This document shows positions 47,801-55,965 of a stretch of 64,000 nt of DNA, piece by piece. The stretch comes from Saxidomus purpurata. Its lineage: Eukaryota > Mollusca > Bivalvia > Venerida > Veneridae. The position numbers and the translations under genes were made by a program. The DNA lies in the NCBI GenBank assembly GCA_022818135.1, contig JAFMSR010000014.1, positions 37,961,818 to 38,025,817 of the forward strand, read 5' to 3'. Within the stretch, counting starts at the first letter, position 1. Every line of letters begins with the position of its first letter. The notes under the pieces were generated by a model, which worked only from the letters and a program-made list of their open reading frames with translations, ran no database searches and had not been told where the DNA came from.

Positions 47801-50800
47801 TTCTTTTTGTCACCACTTATATATCTGCTTTTACTTTGGAGTGTTTCCTTTAAATAAATACAGGCTCTTGCAAAAGTACATAAAGCAGAAATCCTCTCAT
47901 CAGTTGATAACGCATCTCATAAAGATGTGACAGACCTTTCAATAGGTATTGATTTCTAATAATGTATTTTGCAGCCTGCCAAAGTAAGAGTATGTTTTCT
48001 AGATTGAGTCTGTTGCATACAGAAATAGAAACATCAACATTTACAGATGACCTCTACTGATCAGGGGGTCGGACGTAAACGATGTATCTCGGGGCTTTAA
48101 GCGAAAATTTGATGTAGTTCTGGTCAAAATGGCGGAAATTAACGTTTCTTGGGGGGAGACGGATAAGAAAATTGGTAAGGAAATGTTTATTTTTAATTTG
48201 ATCGAACTGTTATCATGCCCTTTGTATAGCCACATGTAATATATGAAATCGTCACACCCGTTTTGGATCGTGGACCTAAAAATAAAAAAGTTATTGAAGG
48301 GATAAATTGGTCGGTAGTGTTTATGTTTGGATTTTCCGCCGTTTTCTCCCACGTTTGGACGGTTCAGACTGCTTTACTCGAGCTTATTTGAATGCATTTC
48401 ATATAAAAATGATGCGATCCATTGTTATGTAATGTGTGCACGTTTCTAATACGAACTATCGCCGATGTTTTAAACTTTAAACCGATTTCGATGTATCTGG
48501 GGTCGTTTTAAGACGATTTGATGTATCACTGGGTTCCAAAAGCAACTGTAAACGGTAAACCAACGGACAGCATGGATGATGTACCATGTGTAAATTGCGA
48601 ACCAACGCGGCTGCTGCCCACACTAGCGTTTCATCGACCATGGAATTAAATAACACAAAATGGAATTGTATTAAACTGAATCAACAAACATTTGCTGTCA
48701 ACATGTAATGCTGAATGAAACAAAATGTAGCTAATCTTTGTATCTATTCGTGCATTTTTAACAGAAGTCCATTAGTTACAGGCATTGTTGCAGCTGAAAT
48801 TTAGAGTTGAATGTTGTATGATTCAAAAATTCATTTTTGACACAATTTACACATGTTTACCGTTTACAGTTGCTTTTGGAACCCGGTGATACATCAAATC
48901 GTCTTAAAACGACCCCAGATACATCGAAATCGGTTTAAAGTTTAAAACATCGGCGATAGTTCGTATTGGAAACGTGCACACATTACATGACAATGGATCG
49001 CATCATTTTTATACGAAATGCATTCAATTAAGCCCGAGTAAAGCGGTCTGAACCGTCCAAACGTGGGAGAAAACGGCATAAAATCCAAACATAAACACTA
49101 CCGACCAATTTATCCCTTCAATAACTTTTTTATTTTTAGGTCCACGATCCAAAACGGGTGTGACGATTTCACATATTACATGTGGCTATACAAAGGGCAT
49201 GATAACAGTTCGATCAAATTAAAAATAAACATTTCCTTACCAATTTTCGTATCCGTCTCCCAAAATAAACATTAAATTTCCGCCATTTTGACCAGAACTA
49301 CATCAAATTCTCGCTTAAAGCCCCGAGATACATCGTTTACGTCCGACCCCCTGCTGATACCCAAACATGATGAAAGAATCCAAAAACTTCAAAGAACCTG
49401 CACTATAATTATTCTACTGGCATTATACTAAATGTTCTTGACACACTACAGCCATATTACATAGCATCACAGGTTAATATTAATGTTATAGTACAAGATG
49501 GCATGATAAATTAAATTACATTCTTATGTTGCAGGCTGCACAATTGTACATCAGAATCGCGGCATTAATGCTATGCTTATAAATTTTCCATAAAAAGAGC
49601 CATTTAAGGTTATTGTGACCTTGACCTTTAAGGCACTGACCTACAAATAAATAGGGGTCATTCATTTGTCCCAGCAACCATCATGACAGGTTTGAAGAGT
49701 ATTTCATGCTGCTTTTTGCAGTCCTATTCTCCCACTATATGTGTGACCTTGACCTGACATTGTCAGTGTATGATTTTTGGATATGAAATCCATAAGCCAT
49801 TCGGGCCAGCACTGCCTGGACTGTTACTGGCCAGAAAGCATTTTCACTGGCCAGAAAAATAATAAGGGTGTTCAGTAGACTTTGAAACTCAAAGGCCATT
49901 GACACTTCAGCCTAAATGTTCAAGGGTCCAAATCAAATTTTCAACAGTCAAGGTGAGAATTTTTAGGCTTGAGCCAAAGGTCATAGGGTTCAGGTCATAT
50001 ATTGAATATTCTGAATACTCTTAAATTATCTTCTTTCCTAGCCTACATCTGCTCAAAAGTACGTTGTACCCCGTTTGTCACATATTTTCACGACCTCGCA
50101 TGTCCCTGAATGTCGTCATTTTTTTCGCGACTTTAACAGTTTTAATAAAAAAATTGTCCAAAAGAATGTTCAAATTATAATTAGCATTAACAAATACTGA
50201 AAGTTATTTGACACAAATTTAGAAAGAGTTGACGCGAGAGTAAAATCGCGGCACTTCGAGTGAATTTACAGGTAAATGAACGGGTTTACGGGACATAAAT
50301 ATCAAATTTATTATATCCGGTAGAAACGTGTCTACACGTGAAATGTTTTAGAGTTGTATGCATGTTATATTCAAAAATATTTGCCGACCGACGTACATTT
50401 GTATAGCGTGTTCAATATATTTTATCACCAAAAATAAAACTTACTCATAACATTACAAATGTATCTATTCCAAACTATTATTTATATAATCCAAAATTAT
50501 CAGACTATTGTCTAGAATTACTTTTTCATGTCTCAAACTGTCAAATATCTCGGTCTGTTTGATGCCACGCGCTTCACAAAGATCAAACAAAACTCACATG
50601 TACAATGTGCGTCGGCGTTTGTTCTTTGATTTCGTAACACCTGCGGCTTTATCGTTATGAAAAAAAGAGGTTGCAGTAAATATTTCGGCAAAGGTTATTC
50701 ATTAAAATAAATAGTAGAAAATTGTAACTGGGAAAACGTTGGCTTTGACAGTTGATGGAAACAATTAGTGACAAAAAAACGGACACGCTGCGATTTTCTT

Positions 50801-53800
50801 TAAAACAGAACGTTTTGATTTAAATACAGAACAATTGGAAATGTTTATTGATAAATACTTTTTGCTTTCACAACTCAGTCAGTGTTTTAATGTTTCCGGC
50901 AGTCTGTGAATTACAATACACAGAGTCATGTCAGAGACGTTTGCTCATTATCCGTGTTACAAACTCCGTCTTTAAAATTCGCCGGGGTCTATTATTTTCA
51001 GTTTTATGATTGTTTATCAATTAACACCTTTGATAACGACCGAGACGAACATGTGTTAGTTTACACGTAGTGGCTAATTAGCTCCGCCCTCTTTCGTATA
51101 TTAGCCAACAGACGACAATCGAGTTTTGACTGACGGCGAAATCGCCGAGATTTGTAACCACGCTCCATCTACTTTCATATGTTAGCCAATAGACGATTTT
51201 TTTTGATTGCCGACACTTGTGACGCATAAGTAAAAATAAAAAGAATAATTTCCTGGTTTATGTGACATCAATTATGTACGTTTTTCGTATGAAAATACAA
51301 GACTTATCCAGTCAGCGAAAATCCACAAGCCAGTCGGACTTGTGCTCTTGCAGTTTTTACTGGCCAATAAGAAAATCTAGTGGCCTCGGGCCAGCGGACC
51401 ACCGCTAATTTCGAAGACTGCATTGTTGCGTTAAGGTTGTGTAGGTCAATATTTATATCTAGTTTCATGATAATCCACCAAGATGTTCACAATATCTGCA
51501 GTAACTGACAGAACAGGATGGAGAGCATCAACTAAGAACTTGCAACACACCACATCAAGATTCACAATGAATAAAATTATTTTAGTTGTTCATTTTATTT
51601 CAGTCTTAACAAGAGCTGTCACATGACAGCACGCTCGACTATTCGAAAGCTTGTTGGTAAAATGGGGTTTTTGTCTAAGAACAGGAGTATTGTGTAATTG
51701 TCTATAAGAATTAAGGTCAAAGATATGAAACTTGTTCAAAGACCTTTGTAAATGTACATTGCATTCAAGGCCTTACTCTGGATTCTGCAAGCCAACTGGA
51801 GGGAGGATGGGGGGGATAATTTCAAAGAAATACATGACCTTGTATATTTGATCATGAATAATTTTGTAACTTTTCAAAATTGATATGTATAGAATTAAAA
51901 AAGCATGACCGCTTCATGCTGCATAATTATTCTATGACATTTCAAAAGAAAGCCATTTTGAGTATTTCCATTTTAGTCTGGAAAAACTGTGATAAAATTC
52001 TAAGTTAAAAAGGGCATAAATATGTCAAAAATCAAAAACATTGGTGAAGATGTTGACAGTAAATACGTTCGATAGTATTCTATCTTTAACAAAACATTCA
52101 AAGTTAAAAAGGGACACAAATCTATCAAAAATCAAAACAGAGTTATGGGGATTGTTTCCTCAGGTGTAGATGTTGATGGTAAACATATATTTTGAGTTTC
52201 AAGTCAATACCTTATATAGTATTCAAGATATTTGAATTTACAAAAAAAAATACCAAAACTTCTAAGTTAAAAAGGGCCATAAATCTGTCAAAAATCAAAA
52301 CAGAGTTATGGGAATTGTTTCCTCAGGTGTATATGTTGATGGTAGACACATACTTTGAGTTTCAAGTCAATACCTTTGATAGTATTCAAGATATTTCAAT
52401 TTAAAAAAAACTTTAACCAAAAATTCTAAGTTAAAAAGGGGCATCAATCTGTCAAAAATCAAAACAGAGTTATGGGGATTGTTTCCTCAGGTGTAGATGT
52501 TGATGGTAGACACATACCTTGAGTTTCAAGTCAATACCTTTGATAGTATTCAAGATATTTGAATTTATAAAAAACTTTAACCAAAAATTCTAAGTTAAAA
52601 AGGGGCATAAATCTGTCAAAAATCAAAACAGAGTTATGGGGATTGTTTCCTCAGGTGAAGATGTTGATAATAGACACATACTTTGAGTTTCAAGTCAATA
52701 CCTTTGATAGTATTCAAGATATTTGAATTTATAAAAAACTTTAACCAAAATTTCTAAGTTAAAAAGGGGCATAAATCTGTCAAAAATCAAAACAGAGTTA
52801 TGGGGATTGTTTCCTCAGGTGAAGATGTTGATGGTAAACATATAGTTTGAGTTTCAAGTCAATACCTTTGATAGTATTCAAGATATTTGACTTTATGAAA
52901 AACTTTAACCAACGCAGACGCCGACGCCGACGCCGACGCCCGACGCCACGGCGCCACGCCAAGCTGGGCGATGGAATACAATAGTCTCCTTATTCTTCGA
53001 ATAATCGAGCTAAAAATCCTTACTGTTTACTACAACCATGACAACACAGTTTGATCATCGGACACATTGTCAATTGTTCCTACCTATATCTAGTCAAAAT
53101 AGTCTTAATACATATGCTAACGCAATACCGATGTAACGTCGTTTCTGATTGGTTACTTTGTTTAAATTTGCAACTATTAAATAACATATATATAGTCGCC
53201 GTTATAAATATTGGCAACCATTAAAAACTGTATATACAGTCGCAAATATCAAAGTTATGAAATAGTTATGGATGTCATTGATTAAAATTTTTGTATCGAT
53301 ACATCGATTTAGAAATATCGACGATACAGCGATATATCAATACATGGGTGTTAAAAAGTCACTGACTATTCATATTCTACCAAATCTCTTGACTTAATTT
53401 GTCCTTAACATATGGTTCTGGTCTATAATTTATATCAAACCTTGCAGTGCTGAAATCATCATTCGTTAGAAAAACACTGAACTATGGGTAGAGTGGTTGT
53501 TTATATTCTGTATTCCGGCTGAGTCTTGATGGAATTTTGGAACGTGAAACTGTAGATCATTGCACGGTAAAATATTATTCGATATACAATTTTTCAAAAT
53601 TGCAATCAATATCGAATCGAAAGTGTTTTATCGTTGATATATCGATATCGTTTGAATCGATTACATCCCTAGAAATAGTTAACTATAATATTCTCCCATA
53701 GAAACTGTAGATACTCACCACAATTGCATGGTTATCAACAAATGTGAACTGGGTAACATCTCTGTAGATGTCAAACTTTCTGTATCGGGATCTCACTGCT

Positions 53801-53859
53801 GGCGGTAACTTACGGCCCTGATTCACATTCTGGGGCTGGAAGTTGGGCGGGGCTTGCAT
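35527..53859 (-). CDS. KY-like gene 2: kyphoscoliosis-peptidase / hillarin-type protein, at least 505 codons in six exons, C-terminus unresolved
   Basis: Exons in transcript order: 53859-53719 (ATG), 45314-45226, 39149-39009, 38169-37977, 37477-36809, 35808-35527. All phases join (47, +89, +141, +193, +669, +282 bases). Residues 48-190 form the transglutaminase-like domain: AGLNCTVLTGFAKG (126-139), His155 in HSWNAVY and Asp170 in LVDSHW. Two Ig-like repeats follow, with GSFYLTIFA and GEYGLEIYGNDP. The catalytic Cys column, three before Tyr115, is Lys112. It has no long Pro-rich N-terminus and lacks the last ~220 residues seen in gene 1. The last exon ends at phase 0 on a good donor (CAG|GTATGT), so more exons, a fusion to gene 1 exon 2, or read-through to the TAG at 35383 are all possible. 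Confidence 0.82.
35809..36808 (-). other. Intron of KY-like gene 2
   Basis: Intron between exons 5 and 6. It holds a SINE family 3 copy at 36030-36200 and otherwise unremarkable AT-rich DNA. The plus open frames over 35442-35883 are antisense shadows of exon 6. Confidence 0.6.
36030..36200 (-). mobile_element. tRNA-derived SINE, family 3
   Basis: Tail complement AACAAGTTCTTACAACTTGG, then AATCACAATGTGG, then the head complement GAGATTGAACCCTGGACC and AAGCGCTACCACTACACCAT. It is in the intron of KY-like gene 2. Confidence 0.72.
36809..37477 (-). CDS. KY-like gene 2, coding exon 5 (long, intron-poor)
   Basis: 669 bases, 223 codons, phase 0 at both ends, starting VYEYDDFYFMTDPEQLIY and ending LRKPGMK. 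It covers what gene 1 spreads over the second part of exon 6, exons 7, 8, 9 and the start of 10. Four introns present in gene 1 are absent here. Confidence 0.92.
37543..37760 (-). mobile_element. tRNA-derived SINE, family 2
   Basis: Near full length: TATTTCAGTCATTTTTACAA, AACCATTGTTCCTGGGAAGG, GAAACTGCCAACTTTCTCGC, then the head complement GACCCTCAATCTATGAGAGG and ACAGTGATTTCAACTCACGG. It lies in the 0.5 kb intron between exons 4 and 5. Confidence 0.8.
37977..38169 (-). CDS. KY-like gene 2, coding exon 4 (His and Asp of the transglutaminase-like domain)
   Basis: 193 bases, one base in (completing Gly124) and phase 0 out. It encodes FAGLNCTVLTGFAKG, HSWNAVYIDENW, LVDSHWATRYL and ends MPENL. 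The donor GTAAAATTTT is followed by an A/T-rich intron start. Confidence 0.9.
38300..38450 (-). mobile_element. tRNA-derived SINE, family 3
   Basis: AGGCAAAATGGAAATATCTG, CTTGCCTGAGGACACTACCA, then the B-box complement GGTGGGGTTCAAACCCGTGA. Confidence 0.65.
39009..39149 (-). CDS. KY-like gene 2, coding exon 3
   Basis: 141 bases, identical in length and phase to gene 1 exon 5. It encodes RAIFRWMTSKN, GSPEEVL and NKKGTYARIFETLC. Lys112 fills the catalytic Cys column. Confidence 0.92.
39400..39515 (-). mobile_element. SINE family 2 fragment
   Basis: GGTCATTTTTACAGGCGGGC, AGTTTACTGAACCATCATTC, AAGGAACTGCCATAAAGAGA. The head is truncated but followed by AGTGACTCAAACCACAGAGGC. Confidence 0.65.
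39516..41478 (-). other. Intron of KY-like gene 2 (between exons 2 and 3), part 1
   Basis: AT-rich and unique-looking. The plus frame at 40601-40990 (129 codons) has a noncoding residue composition and no recognisable domain, so it was not called a gene. Confidence 0.5.
41479..41640 (+). mobile_element. tRNA-derived SINE, family 2
   Basis: The best head of the family: TTCGAGTGGTTAAGTCGCTG (A-box-like), GAAATCACTGTAACCTCTCA, then ATATGTTTGAGCCCTGCTAC (B-box-like), and the body TCTCTCTTTATGTGAGAAAG and GGATAGGGTTCTAGTAC. Confidence 0.8.
41641..42367 (-). other. Intron of KY-like gene 2, part 2
   Basis: AT-rich. I see no exon or clear repeat. Confidence 0.5.
42376..42597. repeat. 44-bp minisatellite, five copies
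   Basis: The unit contains ATTATCTTTGCTATTGTCTT, TATTATTTATAGGAAATATT and TCAC. It starts at about 42382, 42426 and 42470, and later copies lose a few bases. It lies in the intron of KY-like gene 2. Confidence 0.92.
42598..44279 (-). other. Intron of KY-like gene 2, part 3
   Basis: No exon is supported. The plus frames at 43075, 43349 and 43776 have no recognisable domains. Confidence 0.5.
44280..44475 (+). mobile_element. SINE family 2 copy
   Basis: CACTCATAGATTGAGTGTTA, GGGTTAAAGCCCTGTTACCG, CTCTGTATTTGAG, then AACAATGGTTTAGGTTAACT, GTCCGCCTGTAAAAAGGACG and AACTCATACAACAACAACAG. This full-length copy shows the 3' end of the family. Confidence 0.78.
44690..44935. repeat. Dispersed repeat with two GTGACCTTGACC motifs
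   Basis: GGTCAATGTGACCTTGACCT at 44713 and CCCTGTGACCTTGACCTTTG at 44863, separated by ACCAAAACCAATTGGTATAA and GGAAGCCATTTTTACAA. It resembles the internal units of the pearl-like elements. Confidence 0.6.
45010..45228. repeat. ~59-bp minisatellite running into the donor of gene 2 exon 2
   Basis: Units contain GTCAACAGTTAGGCGAAATG, TATCAACTAGCCTGTCATGA and TACTTTACCTTGAGG. The last unit (GTCAACAGTTAGGCGAAATG, TATTAACTAACCTGGC) includes the splice donor of exon 45226-45314 in its CTAACCTGG segment. Confidence 0.85.
45226..45314 (-). CDS. KY-like gene 2, coding exon 2
   Basis: 89 bases, phase 0 in and two bases out, encoding VSQTDHTTFNDLIWHLVY to LEKA. Same length and phase as gene 1 exon 4. 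The donor is GTTAGT-like (CCAG|GTTAGT). Confidence 0.9.
45425..45655 (-). mobile_element. tRNA-derived SINE, family 2 (near full length)
   Basis: GTTTCAACCAGATTTCGGTC, GGCAGGCAGTTTACCTAACC, AAACTGCAAACTTTCTCATA, AGGGCTCGAACACATGACCA, then the A-box complement ACTAACCACTCGACCGCAGA. Confidence 0.82.
45656..47270 (-). other. Intron 1 of KY-like gene 2, part 1
   Basis: No exon is supported. It contains a short triplicate CACTAAGTGTGACCATGG / CACTAAGTGTGACCTTG at 46616-46690, part of the dispersed GTGACCTTGACC family. Confidence 0.5.
47275..47575. repeat. Duplicated ~125-bp repeat with AAAGACCA motifs
   Basis: CTGCCAATGAATCCTAACCT, GCCAATAAAGACCAGCAGGG, AGATCACCTTTCATCTATGC and GAAACACCTGTGAATAAGTA occur twice (first at about 47305, second at about 47429). 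It ends GTGGTCTTTGTTCACAGGTT. A related copy is at 54147-54325. Confidence 0.8.
48062..49353. mobile_element. Long-inverted-repeat MITE, 1292 bp, arms ~499 bp, 5-bp target duplication
   Basis: The arms 48062-48560 and 48855-49353 are near-perfect inverted copies. Outer ends are CAGGGGGTCGGACGTAAACG and CGTTTACGTCCGACCCCCTG. CTGAT flanks both sides (48057-48061 and 49354-49358), a likely target-site duplication. The 294-base centre has no transposase. The same 60-70 residue open frame is seen on both arms (48041-48352 minus, 49063-49275 plus) only because the arms are copies. It lies in intron 1 of KY-like gene 2. Confidence 0.88.
49610..49770. repeat. Dispersed repeat with GTGACCTTGACC motifs
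   Basis: ATTGTGACCTTGACCTTTAA at 49614 and TATGTGTGACCTTGACCTGA at 49739, with GGGTCATTCATTTGTCCCAG between. Confidence 0.6.
49786..51415. other. Interval framed by two divergent direct repeats (ACTGGCCA type)
   Basis: The left frame (49786-49858) reads AAATCCATAAGCCATTCGGG and TGTTACTGGCCAGAAAGCAT. The right frame (51318-51400) reads AAATCCACAAGCCAGTCGGA and TTTTACTGGCCAATAAGAAA. The 1.5 kb between is richer in CG dinucleotides than its surroundings and has GTATATTAGCCAACAGACGA / CATATGTTAGCCAATAGACG as an internal duplication (51098, 51178). It could be a repeat with terminal direct copies. No coding frame was seen. Confidence 0.5.
51608..53013. mobile_element. Non-autonomous element with inverted ends and ~162-bp internal tandem repeats
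   Basis: The ends carry GCTCGACTATTCGAAAG (51633) and CTTCGAATAATCGAGC (52996), which are inverted. Inside are five to six units with TTCTAAGTTAAAAAGGGGCA, AAAACAGAGTTATGGGGATT, GTTTCCTCAGGTGTAGATGT and TCAAGTCAATACCTTTGATA, at about 51999, 52099, 52261, 52424, 52590 and 52754. They are followed by a CGACGC microsatellite (52915-52967) before the right end. The layout matches the pearl-like element at 22838 but the sequence differs. Confidence 0.8.
53269..53671. mobile_element. Small inverted-repeat MITE with a 10-bp flanking duplication, 38 bp from a splice donor
   Basis: GAAATAGTTA flanks both sides (53259-53268 and 53672-53681). The left end TGGATGTCATTGATTAAAAT and right end CGATTACATCCCTA are imperfect inverted copies, with clusters of ATCGATAC / GATATATCGATATCG in each arm. 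The ends resemble hAT-type GGGATGTAATCGA MITEs. No coding potential. It lies just inside intron 1 of KY-like gene 2. Confidence 0.75.
53719..53859 (-). CDS. KY-like gene 2, first coding exon
   Basis: 47 codons from ATG (53859-53857) to a phase-0 donor (GTG|GTGAGT), starting MQAPPNFQPQNVNQG and ending FVDNHAIV. The exon appears to continue upstream as 5' UTR to an acceptor (TTTTGCAG|GTACTTG) at 53891. In the 5' UTR portion there is an in-frame TAG, so this ATG is a good start. Confidence 0.88.
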
Positions 53860-53891
53860 GGTTGCTAGGGGAGTCTCAGGTTGTCAAGTAC
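53860..53891 (-). other. 5' UTR segment of KY-like gene 2
   Basis: Thirty-two bases between a strong acceptor (CTATTTTGCAG) and the ATG. This implies at least one noncoding exon further upstream, which I could not locate. Confidence 0.6.
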
Positions 53892-54974
53892 CTGCAAAAT
53901 AGAAAACAAATTGTTTTAATGTCTCACAGTCTGGGATAAAAGATTCATGTACCTTTTCAGAATGCTAAATCAAGCACACAGCTGGAATTATGAATCTAGC
54001 ATTGCTGCATTTGTAAAAATTCCAGAGCGTCTAATGAGGTAGGATCGATTTAAAGGAAGCAAATGCCTGGCAAATAGAGAAAGCCATGTCTGAAGGCTGT
54101 TGATTTAAGGACCTCAACTATATTCTTGCATAAGAGCACTACAGTCAAACCTGTGTTAAAGACCACCTCTATATAAAAACCACCCTGCAAATAAAGACCA
54201 ACATGGAAAAAACTTCACTCCATTCAGCTATATTGCAAACACCTGTCAATAAAGACCACCTGTCAACAAAGGCCTCCTAAGCTTCTTCCAATCAGTGGTC
54301 TTTGTTCACAAGTTTGACAGTATCTACAATACAGGACAGTGACTACCTCATCAACTGTCTTTATTCAATTTACGACTGAGGCCAAAATTAAAAATAGGTT
54401 TGTTTGCTGTCTCTCGACTGACCGTTTTTATCATGTCAACATGGAAATTTGAGGATGAGACAAATGAAGATGATAGTTTAAAACTGTATGTTTCATTTTT
54501 ATTCTTTTATTCATCATATACAGGTACTTTTTTCAAATAAAAAAAATAAATTGCAAATTATCCAACTTCAAAAAGTAGGGCCGGGAGACAGCAAACAAAG
54601 ACTTTTTTAAATGTGGCCTGACTTGTCATGCAAATGTGTATGACATATTCATAACATGCAAATCATAATGAGTCAACTGCAAGTGAGAAATCTTTTGTGG
54701 GCATATAACCCCCAAGCATCTCTCAGACACTACAAAATGTTTGAAAGCGATAACTTTCAATGCAGCTGACATGTTTTGTGTAGGCTGCAAAACTGTAATT
54801 GTTTAAGATAAGAACATAATTGTTCTATGCAAATAAAATCTCTTAATTTGTAGCTAATTGGTGTAACAGGTTAATTAAAACTACATCAATTAAACTAGCA
54901 GGTGTGCATGCAAACATCAAACACAAGGACTGTGATGGAAGGCATCTAATCACCTGCTTGGCCAACTTCTTTCC
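53892..54974. other. Upstream region of KY-like gene 2, part 1
   Basis: No exon is supported. It contains the AAAGACCA-type repeat (54147-54325) and a pair CTGTCTCTCGACTGACC / GGGAGACAGCAAACAAAG (54408, 54584) suggesting a short inverted repeat. Confidence 0.5.
54147..54325. repeat. AAAGACCA-type repeat with inverted ends
   Basis: GTCAAACCTGTGTTAAAGAC at the left and GGTCTTTGTTCACAAGTTTG AC at the right are near inverted copies. Inside are ATAAAAACCACCCTGCAAAT and ATAAAGACCACCTGTCAACA. It is related to 47275-47575. Confidence 0.75.
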
Positions 54975-55125
54975 TCTTGCTTCAACAGTATTTTTGGCGG
55001 TTAACCTAACCATTGTGCTTTGAAAGGACCAGTACAAAACACCCATCCGCTGTAAAAAACTGCACACTTTTTCAAATAAAGTGTTAGGTCAGTAGCAGGG
55101 CTTGAACCCGTGACACTCAAAGAGA
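54975..55125 (-). mobile_element. SINE family 2 copy
   Basis: GGTTAACCTAACCATTGTGC, AAAAACTGCACACTTTTTCA, AGTAGCAGGGCTTGAACCCG then TGACACTCAA. Confidence 0.7.
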
Positions 55126-55774
55126 GAGCAGTTTAGTAATCTAAAACACTTGCCAACTAAGAATCAGGCCAATCAATCTAAAATAAGTTACCAACACAAG
55201 CTTTTATTTCAATTTGTTAGCATTGTTATGATCACAATTTCTGTCACATTTCATTACCCCAGAAGTTTCCAAAAACATTGAAAACACAAACTGCCCCTAT
55301 CCCACAAATATCAGTAAAGTTTTATCTATTAATAACACTATACATGGATGGTAGGTCTTGCTTCTGCATCAGACATATGCGTTTTTTTTTTCAAGGTAGG
55401 CCACCATCTGCTTATAGCTACCATGGTAACCATAATTATTATTCAAAACCTTCCATGTATTTATTTCATTTGAAGAAAAAATCAAAATGCTTGTTCAGCC
55501 ATGAATTTTCTTAAATGAACCACTCACTGCGTATACCACTGTCATCCAGGGAAAACACCTATGTAATCAAAACCAAATAATAATCCCTGTATTTTCAATT
55601 AATTTCAATCGCATATATGCAGCAAGTACCAACCCCTGCTGTGATAATGCAAGGAACCTGTTTAGGTGAATATAGAAATGTTACCCATGTAACTGAAAAC
55701 TGAAAACTTATAAAAGCTTTCCGTTGCAAACCCAACATCTTGACTTTGGCATGCATTGCGTATTTAATACAAAT

Positions 55775-55965
55775 TTATTTATTCTCATTGCCAAACAAGT
55801 TCTTACAACTTAGATTATTCACTCTCAAGACTCAGTCCAGATGAAATCAAGAGAGAGAGACAAAATGTGGAAATATCTGTGTATAGCCTACTGTGGCACT
55901 GGTGGGGATCGAACCAGGAACCCTCCAATCCAGAGGCAAACACGGTACCACTGCAGTTTGCATTG
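55775..55965 (-). mobile_element. tRNA-derived SINE, family 3 (near full length)
   Basis: Complement of the copy at 63567: AACAAGTTCTTACAACTTAG, GAAATCAAGAGAGAGAGACA, ACTGGTGGGGATCGAACCAG, then GCAAACACGGTACCACTGCA. Confidence 0.8.

Noticed and set aside
48041..49275. Matching ORFs of 103 and 70 codons on opposite strands
   Set aside because: They are the same sequence seen twice because the element's arms are inverted copies; no transposase motif is present.
53100..53260. Promoter or first exon of KY-like gene 2 in the stretch with CG and TATATATA
   Set aside because: It lies downstream of the first coding exon in transcript direction, so within intron 1.
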